In this document: positions 27,739 through 36,844 of the stretch, piece by piece
How positions within the stretch are numbered: the stretch's first letter is position 1
How the letters are laid out: each line of letters opens with the position of its first letter
Origin: Bacteroidales bacterium
GTDB lineage: Bacteria; Bacteroidota; Bacteroidia; Bacteroidales; UBA7960
Length of the DNA: 40,545 bases
Assembly: GCA_003557965.1 (NCBI GenBank)
Contig: PWND01000115.1
Span: 1-40,545, forward strand
Direction: 5' to 3'
Program-made: the position numbers and the translations under genes
Notes under the pieces: generated by a model
Database searches by the model: none
What the model saw: the letters and a program-made list of their open reading frames with translations, nothing else
Told to the model about the DNA's origin: nothing

Positions 27739-28734
27739 TCAGCTTAGCTTCTTTGCTAATGATTTAATTTCTTTTTCAGGCGGGCTGTTATCATACAAGA
27801 TACTATAAACAGCATCAACAATAGGCATTTTTACATGATATTTGTTGTTGATTTCTTTTATACATTTGGCAGCATAATACCCTTCTGCAACCATTTTCAT
27901 CTCCATTTGTGTGGCTTTCACGCTATAACCTTTGCCAATCATTGCACCAAACATTCTGTTACGGCTATATTGGCTGTATGCTGTAACCAACAAATCGCCA
28001 AGATAAACGGAGTTGTTAATATCTCTTTCAAATGGATGAACTTTATTGAGAAAGATACGTATTTCCTTAATTGCACTACTTATCAAAACAGCCTGGAAGT
28101 TATCGCCATAGCCCAGGCTGTGACAAATCCCACTTGCTAAAGCCATAATGTTTTTTAATACCGGGGCATATTCTGTTCCGTAAATATCAGAAGATATTGT
28201 AGTGTAAATAAATCTGCCGGAAATTAATTCCGAAACCTCCTTCGCAATTACATTGTTTACTGATGATATAGTCAGGTATGTTAAACGCTCCCTGGCAACT
28301 TCTTCAGCATGGCTTGGGCCGCTTATTACAGCATAATTATTATATGGAACATTGAAATTTTTATTAAAATACTCGGTTATTACCGTATTATATTCCGGAA
28401 TTATACCTTTAATAGCACTAATAATAATTTTATCTTCTAAGTCTGCTGAATTGAGGTGTTTTATGGTATTATGCAAGTATGCCGAAGGCACACAGAAAAT
28501 AATGTAGTTGCTGTTTTCAATTGCTCTTTCAGGATTATTAAACAACTCTAATTTTGACATATTGAAATTTACAGAACTTAAATAAAATGGGTTATGCCCA
28601 TATTCTTTTAAGTTTTTAATAATTTCTGGTTCGCGTATATACCAGTTTACTTTATTAATATTGTTGAGCAAAATTTTTACTATTGCACTTGCCCAACTTC
28701 CTGAACCAATAACAGCTACTTTAGAGTTTTGCAT
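27739..28734 (-). CDS. gpsA: Glycerol-3-phosphate dehydrogenase [NAD(P)+]
   Basis: KVAVIGSGSWASAIVKIL, AVISGPSHAEEVARE, EYAPVLKNIMALASGICHSLGYGDNFQAVLI, YLGDLLVTAYSQYSRNRMFG. Confidence 0.95.
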   Translation of the reverse strand: MQNSKVAVIGSGSWASAIVKILLNNINKVNWYIREPEIIKNLKEYGHNPFYLSSVNFNMSKLELFNNPERAIENSNYIIFCVPSAYLHNTIKHLNSADLEDKIIISAIKGIIPEYNTVITEYFNKNFNVPYNNYAVISGPSHAEEVARERLTYLTISSVNNVIAKEVSELISGRFIYTTISSDIYGTEYAPVLKNIMALASGICHSLGYGDNFQAVLISSAIKEIRIFLNKVHPFERDINNSVYLGDLLVTAYSQYSRNRMFGAMIGKGYSVKATQMEMKMVAEGYYAAKCIKEINNKYHVKMPIVDAVYSILYDNSPPEKEIKSLAKKLS

Positions 28735-28813
28735 ATTCTGTATTCTCTTAAAATTACAAAAATAAATAAAAATGACACTATTATACAGCCATAGCTTTCA
28801 CATTGAAAGCAAA

Positions 28814-29482
28814 TTACCTCCCTTCAACCACTATCACAATTTCACCTTTTGGTGGCTTAGAAATATAATGCTGTAATACGCCTTCAATATCTCCGCGAAT
28901 ATTCTCCTCATAAACCTTTGTAAGTTCCCGGCTGACAGACACTTTCCTGCTGCTTCCAAACGCTGTTGCAAAATCCTTTAATGTTTTTATAAGCCTGTGC
29001 GGAGATTCGTAAAATACCATAGTGCGGCTTTCTTCTTTCAAAAATTCAAGGCGGGTTTTTCTTCCTTTTTTTACCGGCAAAAAACCCTCAAAACAAAACT
29101 TATCAACAGGTATGCCGCTGTTAATCAATGCCGGCAAAAAAGCAGATGCTCCGGGGAGGCTTTCAATGCTGATGTTGTTTTTTATACATTCACGCACAAT
29201 AAGAAATCCGGGATCTGAAACCCCGGGCATTCCTGCATCACTCACAAGGCCAACTTTCATGCCGAAATTTATTTTATTCACCAGCAAATCGAGTACTTTG
29301 TGTTCATTATGCTGATGGTATGAAGTCATTTTTACCTTAATATCATAATGCGATAATAAAATGCCTGTTTTTCTTGTATCCTCAGCCAGCAATAAATCAA
29401 GGCTTTTTAATACATTCACTGCCCGATATGTAATGTCTTCAAGATTCCCAATGGGAGTTGGAATAATATAAAGTTTTGACAT
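28814..29482 (-). CDS. rsmI: 16S rRNA (cytidine(1402)-2'-O)-methyltransferase
   Basis: LYIIPTPIGNLEDITYRAVNVLK, LLAEDTRKTGILLSHY, GLVSDAGMPGVSDPGFLIV, FYESPHRL. Confidence 0.97.
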   Translation of the reverse strand: MSKLYIIPTPIGNLEDITYRAVNVLKSLDLLLAEDTRKTGILLSHYDIKVKMTSYHQHNEHKVLDLLVNKINFGMKVGLVSDAGMPGVSDPGFLIVRECIKNNISIESLPGASAFLPALINSGIPVDKFCFEGFLPVKKGRKTRLEFLKEESRTMVFYESPHRLIKTLKDFATAFGSSRKVSVSRELTKVYEENIRGDIEGVLQHYISKPPKGEIVIVVEGR

Positions 29483-29489
29483 GGCTTGA

Positions 29490-30401
29490 TTAGTTGCTCA
29501 TATACCTGCGTTGTACCAGGCTTGCAAATTTCTCAATTGTGGTAGCTGAACGTTGACCGTCCCATGAAAATGCTGTTGTGAGTTCATTTATATATTCAAA
29601 TGCTTCATTTATATTTCCAAAGTTATTTAACTTATCAACAGCCTCATTATATGCTTGAATATTTCCATTAAATAATTCATTAATAAACAAAAACTTCTCA
29701 TTAACACCTATTGCATCTTTAATGTTGGCAATGGACTTCTGTTGCATTTTTGCCCCGATGCTGTGATCTTCCTTTTCTCCGGAAATCTTATCGTGTAGTG
29801 AACTTTCTAAAGAAACAAGCTTTTCTCCTAATGCCTGATCACCATTTTCAAACTTATCAGCTATTCTTTTTGTTCTGTTTTCTTCTGCCGGCCCTGAATT
29901 TGCAGGTTCGTCCGCAGGTTGTTTTTCCTTATAACTGCCAGAATCAACAACACTGTGCTCTTTCTCTGCAGGTGCAGAATCCTCACTTGCTGTTTCAGGC
30001 TCCTTAACTTCACTTTCCTTTATTTTCAAATCTTTCTCATGATTCTGTTTCTCGCTGTATTCTGTTTCAGCTTTTTGGGTTTCTACAGGTTTATGCCCTG
30101 GCTCCTCCCCAGGCTCCTCACTTTCTGTAATCTCTTTTGGAGCAGCTTCTTTCTTTTTCTCATAAACTCCAATTCTTGATGGTTCTTCTTTCAGCCCTTC
30201 TGTAGTGCCTTGCTCTTCTGAAAGATTTGTTTCAAGATCTTTCCTCATCTGCGCATAAACATCATATAAGCTACGCATATCTTGCATTATTACGTCCAAC
30301 TCAAGCAAACTTGCTTTTTCGTCTTTTTTGAGAAAGTCATTGTGCTCAACAATTTTTTCAAGTAATACAATTACCTTATCCTTCAAATCGGTATAGTCCA
30401 T
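29490..30401 (-). CDS. Hypothetical protein with long acidic/Pro-rich linker
   Basis: 303 aa: folded N-terminus, Glu/Lys/Pro-rich low-complexity middle, conserved-looking C-terminus (NIKDAIGVNEKFLFINELFNGNIQAYNEAVDKLNN). Confidence 0.8.
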   Translation of the reverse strand: MDYTDLKDKVIVLLEKIVEHNDFLKKDEKASLLELDVIMQDMRSLYDVYAQMRKDLETNLSEEQGTTEGLKEEPSRIGVYEKKKEAAPKEITESEEPGEEPGHKPVETQKAETEYSEKQNHEKDLKIKESEVKEPETASEDSAPAEKEHSVVDSGSYKEKQPADEPANSGPAEENRTKRIADKFENGDQALGEKLVSLESSLHDKISGEKEDHSIGAKMQQKSIANIKDAIGVNEKFLFINELFNGNIQAYNEAVDKLNNFGNINEAFEYINELTTAFSWDGQRSATTIEKFASLVQRRYMSN

Positions 30402-30566
30402 ATTGTGCTAAAATTTAATATTATCAATTTATCACGAACAAAACATTAATTTATTGCTGCAATAAGTTGAAATCTTTTATCATAAAAATGAAAACTTAAG
30501 AGTTATCTTTTATAAATTTGTTTGAATTATTTTGTAAAGTTAAAAATAAAAGATAAACCATTAATT

Positions 30567-31127
30567 ATGTTTCTTGAAAAAGACATAAACAATATAGGAA
30601 GGGGCTGGATTGAGGTAATTTGTGGCAGTATGTTTTCAGGGAAAACGGAAGAATTAATCAGGAGGTTAAAAAGAGCAAAGATTGCAAAACAGCGTGTTGA
30701 GATTTTTAAACCTGCTATTGATACAAGGTATGATGAAGAAAAGGTAGTATCACATGATGAAAATGAGATTATTTCTACTCCAGTGCCATCTTCTTCTAAC
30801 ATATTGTTAATGACCAATGATGTTGATGTTGTTGGGGTTGATGAGGCACAGTTTTTTGATTCAGAACTTCCACACGTGTGTAATGAGTTAGCTAATCAAG
30901 GTATTAGAGTTATTGTAGCGGGATTAGATATGGACTTTAAGGGAAAGCCTTTTGGCCCTATACCAGCTCTGCTGTCTATGGCAGAATATATTACAAAAGT
31001 ACACGCTATTTGTGTTAAATGTGGCGGGTTAGCTAATTTTTCAAACAGAAAAATTGCAAGCGACAAGCTTGTTGTATTAGGCGAAACAGAATCTTACGAA
31101 CCACTTTGCAGAAGTTGCTATTTTTGA
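30567..31127 (+). CDS. tdk: Thymidine kinase
   Basis: ATG at 30567; [62 protein letters not shown]...CRSCY. Confidence 0.96.
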   Translation: MFLEKDINNIGRGWIEVICGSMFSGKTEELIRRLKRAKIAKQRVEIFKPAIDTRYDEEKVVSHDENEIISTPVPSSSNILLMTNDVDVVGVDEAQFFDSELPHVCNELANQGIRVIVAGLDMDFKGKPFGPIPALLSMAEYITKVHAICVKCGGLANFSNRKIASDKLVVLGETESYEPLCRSCYF

Positions 31128-31168
31128 TTAGGAGAATATAATCAGCATATAAACCAAATACAAAAAAT

Positions 31169-31726
31169 ATGAAAATAAAAGGAATTGCTGTAAAAACAAC
31201 TCCGGATTTTGTGAGGACAAAACATGGGGACAACTATAACAAGTGGCTAAACTCATTGCCGGAAGAATCAAGGAATATTATTTTAAGTGGAGTATATGCA
31301 ACTAACTGGTATCCTTTAACGGAGGCTGTTATTATTCCTACGCAAAAAGTTGGTGACATTTTCTACGAAGGCGACCATGTTGAAGCAGCTAAAGATCTCG
31401 GGCGTTTCAGCTCGGAAGTTGCATTAAAAGGTATTTATAAACTTTTTATTAAGGTAAGTAGCCCCCATTTTGTTTTAAGCAGGGCAAGCAGCATTTTTAG
31501 TGCTTATTATGACCCTTCAGAAATTGACGTGCTCGAAAAAAAAGATAAAAAAGCGGTTCTGAGATTTTCCGGATTTGATGAAAAAGACAAACTTATTATT
31601 TACAGAATATCCGGATGGATAGAAAAAACTCTTGATATTACGCTAAAAAAAGCAATTAACATTGATGTCAGCAGCAAGGTGGTAGATTCAAAATGTATTT
31701 TTAACATGACAATATTGTGGGAGTAA
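31169..31726 (+). CDS. Hypothetical protein, resembles the TIGR02265/DUF2378 family
   Basis: 185 aa; FVRTKHGDNYNKWLNSLPEESRNIILSG...WYPLTEAVIIPTQKVGDIFYEGDHVEAAKDLGRFSSEVALKGIYKLFIKVSSPHFVLSRA. Family similarity is from memory. Confidence 0.65.
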   Translation: MKIKGIAVKTTPDFVRTKHGDNYNKWLNSLPEESRNIILSGVYATNWYPLTEAVIIPTQKVGDIFYEGDHVEAAKDLGRFSSEVALKGIYKLFIKVSSPHFVLSRASSIFSAYYDPSEIDVLEKKDKKAVLRFSGFDEKDKLIIYRISGWIEKTLDITLKKAINIDVSSKVVDSKCIFNMTILWE

Positions 31727-31770
31727 TAAAACATTTTCAAAATCGTTAAGCTAAAAAACTTTTTAAAGAC

Positions 31771-33720
31771 TTGATTACAAAAGAAACCATAAATCTTATT
31801 TTTGATTCTGCAAAAATTGAAGAGGTGGTTGGGGAGTTTGTGAATCTTAAAAAAAGAGGAGCAAACTTTACCGGCCTATGCCCTTTCCATGATGAAAAAA
31901 CTCCGTCATTCTCTGTTTCTGCATCGAAAGGTATTTATAAATGCTTTGGATGTGGGAAAGGCGGGAATGCTGTTAATTTTTTAATGGAGCATGAAAACTA
32001 TTCTTATCCTGAAGCACTAAAATACCTTGCAAAAAAATACAACATTGAAGTTGAAGAAACTGAGCCGGACCCTGAAGAACAACAAAGCATAGATGAAAAA
32101 GAGGCTTTATTTAACATTACTGCATTTGCACAAAAATATTTTAACGAGGTTTTACTTGACTCGGAGGAAGGAAAGGCAATAGGCCTTTCTTACTTTAAAG
32201 AAAGAGGATATACAGTTGATATTTTGAAAAAATTTGGACTGGGTTATTGCCTGAATAAATGGGATGACTTTTCAAGGCATGCTATGAAAAACGGATATGA
32301 CAAGGAACTGCTTATAGAATCAAGCCTTTCCAAGTCGAAAGACGGAAGCACTTATGATACATTCCGTGGCAGGGTAATATTTCCAATTCATAACCTCAGC
32401 GGAAGGGTATTAGGCTTTGGGGCACGTATTATCAAATCAGAAAAAAACAAACCAAAATATCTTAACACTGCAGAATCAAATATTTACCAGAAAAGCAAAG
32501 CGTTATATGGCTTATACTTTGCAAAATCTGCAATTGTAAAAGAAGACAACTGCTTCCTGGTTGAAGGATATACTGATGTAATATCATTACATCAGGCAGG
32601 AATTGAAAATGTGATATCATCATCAGGCACTTCACTTACTATTGAACAGATAAGGTTAATAAGGCGCTATACTAACAACATAACGTTATTGTTTGACTCT
32701 GATGCAGCCGGTGTTAAAGCAGCATTTAGGAGTATTGACATGGTGCTTGAAGAAGGGCTGAATGTTAAGATTATACTTTTCCCGGAAGAAGAAGACCCTG
32801 ACTCCTATGCGCAAAAACACAGGCCTGCTGAAACTAAAAACTTTTTACAGAAAAATGCCGTTGACTTTATTACTTTTAAAGCAAGGCTTTTATATGACGA
32901 AACAAAAGATGACCCAATAAAAAAAGCGAGCCTGATTAAGGAAATTGCTAATACTATTTCTCTTATCCCTGACCCGATTATAAGAACTTTATACGTGCAA
33001 AAGTGTGCCGGCCTTGTTAGTATAGAAGAGAAAATTCTCTTCATGGAAATTAACAAGCTGAGAAGAAAAAAAAGCAAGGATAAAGCAATTACGGAAATAA
33101 AAGAAGAGCAGGAAAGCGAACTTGAAGAAATTTTAAGCGAAAAACAATTAAAACCTGTAGAATCATCAGATTACCAGGAAAAAGAATTGCTTAGAGCCCT
33201 TATACAATACGGCAATGAAGAAATCTCATTTGTTGTAAAAGATGAAAACGACAAAGATGTTGAGAAAATAGTTAAAGTAATGGATTTTTTAATTGATGAA
33301 ATTTTGATTGACGAAATTGAATTTGAAAATAAAAGCTGTCAGAGTGTCTTTGAAGAAATTGTAGATTTAAGAGAAAAAAATGCCTTTGACTTTGAACAGC
33401 ACTTTTTGCATCATACAAACGAGGAGAAAAAGAAATTTGCAATAGATATTACAACTACTCCATATACAGTAAGTGACAACTGGGAAAAAGTTCATTCCAT
33501 TTTTATACTAAGAGAAAAAGACAATATTAAACAAAACGTAGAAAGAATTTTATATTCTTTCAAGCTAAAAAAACTTGAAAAAATTTTGGCAGACAATCAG
33601 GAAACTCTAAAAAACACCTCGGACATTGAGGAAACAATGAACTGTGTTGCCAAAGACAACAAGTTAAAAAAAATAAGGACACTTATTGCAAAGAAATTAT
33701 CACGCGTAGTAACTAAATAA
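31771..33720 (+). CDS. dnaG: DNA primase (apparent TTG start)
   Basis: CHC2 zinc finger CPFHDEKTPSFSVSASKGIYKCFGCGKGG; TOPRIM region LVEGYTDVISLHQAGIENVISSSGTSLT, LLFDSDAAGVKAA. Confidence 0.97.
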   Translation: MITKETINLIFDSAKIEEVVGEFVNLKKRGANFTGLCPFHDEKTPSFSVSASKGIYKCFGCGKGGNAVNFLMEHENYSYPEALKYLAKKYNIEVEETEPDPEEQQSIDEKEALFNITAFAQKYFNEVLLDSEEGKAIGLSYFKERGYTVDILKKFGLGYCLNKWDDFSRHAMKNGYDKELLIESSLSKSKDGSTYDTFRGRVIFPIHNLSGRVLGFGARIIKSEKNKPKYLNTAESNIYQKSKALYGLYFAKSAIVKEDNCFLVEGYTDVISLHQAGIENVISSSGTSLTIEQIRLIRRYTNNITLLFDSDAAGVKAAFRSIDMVLEEGLNVKIILFPEEEDPDSYAQKHRPAETKNFLQKNAVDFITFKARLLYDETKDDPIKKASLIKEIANTISLIPDPIIRTLYVQKCAGLVSIEEKILFMEINKLRRKKSKDKAITEIKEEQESELEEILSEKQLKPVESSDYQEKELLRALIQYGNEEISFVVKDENDKDVEKIVKVMDFLIDEILIDEIEFENKSCQSVFEEIVDLREKNAFDFEQHFLHHTNEEKKKFAIDITTTPYTVSDNWEKVHSIFILREKDNIKQNVERILYSFKLKKLEKILADNQETLKNTSDIEETMNCVAKDNKLKKIRTLIAKKLSRVVTK

Positions 33721-33734
33721 AAGGATTAAAAAAC

Positions 33735-34505
33735 ATGAGTAAAAAGAAGTATAAAGTTGGCTTGGTTTTAAGTGGTGGTGGCACGAGAGGTTTTGCTCAC
33801 CTTGGAGTTATTCAGGCTCTGCATGAAAATAACATTTATCCCGAAATTATTTCAGGGGTGAGTGCCGGGGCTATTGTAGGAGCTCTTTACGCCGACGGAA
33901 AACAGCCGGAAGAAATTCTTAAGTTGCTGGCCGGGAAAAAACTGCATTACTATTTAAAACTTTTTGTGCCAAGGCAGGGTTTGGTAAAAATGTCAGGATT
34001 TGTAAAAACATTAAGGAAAACATTATCAGTAAAAACTTTTGAAGAACTTAAAAAGCCATTGTTAGTATATGCTGTAAATATTAATAAAGGCAAATATGTG
34101 TGTTTTGACAAAGGTGATATTGTTGATGCCGTTACTGCATCTTCTTCTATCCCGGTTGTATTTCCACCGGTAAAAATAAATAATGAATATTACCTTGATG
34201 GTGGAATCATAAATAACTTTCCGGTAATGCCACTAATTGGCATTTGTGAAAAAATAATTGGCGTAAATTTAAACCCTATTGGTGAAACTGATGAAATTAA
34301 AAACATCAGACAAATTGCCGAGCGGGCATTTCATATATCTTTGAAAAGCCACACTATAGGATTAAAAGAAAAATGTGATTTGTATATTGAACCATCAAAC
34401 CTTGAAAAATTTAGTTTACTAAATCTAAACAAAGCAAATAAAGCTTTTGATGTTGGATATGAGGAAACAATAAAATCTCTTGAGAAAAAAAACTTTAAAT
34501 TATAA
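33735..34505 (+). CDS. Patatin-like phospholipase family protein
   Basis: GLVLSGGGTRGFAHLGVIQAL, GVSAGAIVGALYADG (GxSxG), YYLDGGIINNFPV (DGG). Confidence 0.95.
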   Translation: MSKKKYKVGLVLSGGGTRGFAHLGVIQALHENNIYPEIISGVSAGAIVGALYADGKQPEEILKLLAGKKLHYYLKLFVPRQGLVKMSGFVKTLRKTLSVKTFEELKKPLLVYAVNINKGKYVCFDKGDIVDAVTASSSIPVVFPPVKINNEYYLDGGIINNFPVMPLIGICEKIIGVNLNPIGETDEIKNIRQIAERAFHISLKSHTIGLKEKCDLYIEPSNLEKFSLLNLNKANKAFDVGYEETIKSLEKKNFKL

Positions 34506-34542
34506 TAGCTGCCTTAAGTTTGTCTAATAAGTATACAGTGAA

Positions 34543-35523
34543 CTAATACTCCCGGTTAAGCAAATCTTTGGCAAGCATTCTTAGAGGGGTTTTTGATTCA
34601 CTCTTCACACTTATTTTGCCCAGGTATAAGAGAGCTTTATCAAAATAGTAGTTTATTTTTTCAACCGAAAGTTTGTCAATGTTTAAGTTGTTATAAATGT
34701 TTTTTACAGAGCTTATTTTTTCTTTATTATTATTTGTTTTGTTTGAATATAAATCCAGTAGGCTTTTTTTCTGATTTTCGTTAGCTATTTCTAATGCTTT
34801 AATATATAGCCATGTTTTTTTGTTAGCAATAATATCACCGCCTGTTTTTTTTCCAAATAATTCTTCATTTGCATATACATCAAGCCTGTCATCTTGTATT
34901 TGAAAAGCTAAGCCTATCATTTCGCCAAATTTATACAAGTTAAACAGGTCTTCTTCATTGGCTTTTTGTGAAATCAGTCCGCCAATTTTAAGGCAGTTGG
35001 CAGGCAAAACAGCCGTTTTGAGCCTGATCATATTAAGATAATCGCTTTCGCTAACGTCATTTTTCTCTTCAAAATCAAGGTCGTATTGCTGTCCTTCGCA
35101 AACTTCTATTATAGTGTTGTTAAAAACCGTAAGAACCTCTTTAAGGCATTCTGCGGGAACCTTCATCATATAACTGTAAGCTACAGCCAGCATTGCATCT
35201 CCTGAAAGAATTGCTGCATTTGTTCCCCATTTTTTAAATACACTAGGTTGTCCTCGCCTGATAGGCGCCTCATCCATAATATCATCATGCATTAAAGTAA
35301 AATTGTGCAAAAGCTCAAGGCCTATTGCTGCATTTACAGCGTTCTCAATATTTCCTGAAAAAAGATCACAGCCAAGCAGTGTCATCTGCGGACGAATCCT
35401 TTTGCCTCCGTTTTTTAAACAATAATCAACAGGTTCATAAAGGCTGCGAGGTTCTTTTATTAACTTAACTGATTTGATTTTCTCTGTAATCAGATCAAGT
35501 ATTTTACTGGTATTATTGTTCAT
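34543..35523 (-). CDS. Polyprenyl (isoprenoid) diphosphate synthase
   Basis: GGKRIRPQMTLLGCDLF, LLHNFTLMHDDIMDEAPIRRGQPSVF, AFQIQDDRLDVYANEELFGKKTGGDI. Confidence 0.95.
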   Translation of the reverse strand: MNNNTSKILDLITEKIKSVKLIKEPRSLYEPVDYCLKNGGKRIRPQMTLLGCDLFSGNIENAVNAAIGLELLHNFTLMHDDIMDEAPIRRGQPSVFKKWGTNAAILSGDAMLAVAYSYMMKVPAECLKEVLTVFNNTIIEVCEGQQYDLDFEEKNDVSESDYLNMIRLKTAVLPANCLKIGGLISQKANEEDLFNLYKFGEMIGLAFQIQDDRLDVYANEELFGKKTGGDIIANKKTWLYIKALEIANENQKKSLLDLYSNKTNNNKEKISSVKNIYNNLNIDKLSVEKINYYFDKALLYLGKISVKSESKTPLRMLAKDLLNREY

Positions 35524-35549
35524 AAAATAAATATTAATTACAAGAACTT

Positions 35550-36503
35550 TTATGGCAAGATAAATTCAGGGCGTTCTATTACTTTCTTAATACCGGTTTT
35601 AAGTGATGTTATTTTTCTGTTTAGCAGCTTGTTCATTTTTGTTGTATCAGGATAGCGGCGATGCATATCTCCTTCAATAAGTGGTGGCTTAAAAGCAATC
35701 TTTGATTTACTCCCTGTTATTTCAATAACAATTTTTGCAAGGTCAATAATTGGTACTTCAATATCAGACCCTATATTTAGAACATCATTTACATATTCAT
35801 TTTTATACAATGCAGCAACACATGCATCAATATTGTCATCTATATAGCAAAATGTTCTGGTTTGATTGCCATCTCCATATATTGGAATATCTTCATTTAG
35901 CAGTGCATGGCTAATAAATTTAGACATAACAAAGTCTGTACTTTGCTTTGGCCCGTACGTATTAAAAAACCTGAATATTGTAAAATCCAATCCAAATTCT
36001 TTTTTATATGATCGCAGGTATGCCTCTCCAACGTTTTTCACCACAGCATAAGGAATCCTTGAATTTAAGGGAGTAGTTTCTTCGTTTTGAGGTAAATCAA
36101 CCGGCTCACCATAGACTTCGGAAGATGAAGCAAAAAACACCCTTTTTACGCCTGAGTTTTTACATAGGTCAAATATATGCTCTATCCCATATAAATCTTT
36201 TAATACTTTTATGGGGTTTGCTTGCGTGGCATTAACACCAACAAAAGCAGCGTAATGAAAAACATAATCAAACTTGTTTGCAAGCATTACTTCAGCAATA
36301 TCCCTGTAATCATTAACATCACACTTAATAAAACTCCAGTTGTCTTTTGGTTTTTGAGGCAACTTTTCAAGGCTGCCGCTTAATAAATTATCTACAATTA
36401 CTACATAGTTATCAGGGTTTTCAATAAGTTTTTCAGCTAAGCAACTTCCAATAAAGCCCGCTCCCCCGGTAATTAATATTTTCGTCCTTTTTTTCATCTG
36501 CAA
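35550..36503 (-). CDS. NAD-dependent epimerase/dehydratase (extended SDR)
   Basis: KILITGGAGFIGSCLAEKL, SSSEVYGEP, YAVVKNVGEAY, FRFFNTYGPKQ, RRYPDTTKMNKLL. Confidence 0.93.
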   Translation of the reverse strand: MQMKKRTKILITGGAGFIGSCLAEKLIENPDNYVVIVDNLLSGSLEKLPQKPKDNWSFIKCDVNDYRDIAEVMLANKFDYVFHYAAFVGVNATQANPIKVLKDLYGIEHIFDLCKNSGVKRVFFASSSEVYGEPVDLPQNEETTPLNSRIPYAVVKNVGEAYLRSYKKEFGLDFTIFRFFNTYGPKQSTDFVMSKFISHALLNEDIPIYGDGNQTRTFCYIDDNIDACVAALYKNEYVNDVLNIGSDIEVPIIDLAKIVIEITGSKSKIAFKPPLIEGDMHRRYPDTTKMNKLLNRKITSLKTGIKKVIERPEFILP

Positions 36504-36844
36504 TAGAGTGTTTTTAATAAAAGAAATTAATACCTATTCCTTTTATAGTATTAGAATTTCACCACAAAGTTATAATAATTCTATAAAAATTTTGGGATTA
36601 TGGGTATTCTTGCCGCTATAAAGTGTTTTTATTAATAATTGAAGTAGTTTCTTTCTTTTTACTTATTGTCAATGTATTACTTTTGTAACAATAAAAAATA
36701 TCTTAGCTGAAATAACAGCATACGTTTTATAAAGCAAACAAAAAATAATGTTTGTTGTTTTTGTTATACAACAGCTTATACAAATTAAAGCTTTTGTAAT
36801 TGTTACTTAAATAGAGCATCATTAAATTTTAAAAACCTGTAATA

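Noticed and set aside
29750-30179. Plus-strand ORFs rich in Phe/Leu/Cys opposite the 29490-30401 gene
   Set aside because: Mirror-frame artefacts of the Glu/Lys-rich coding strand.
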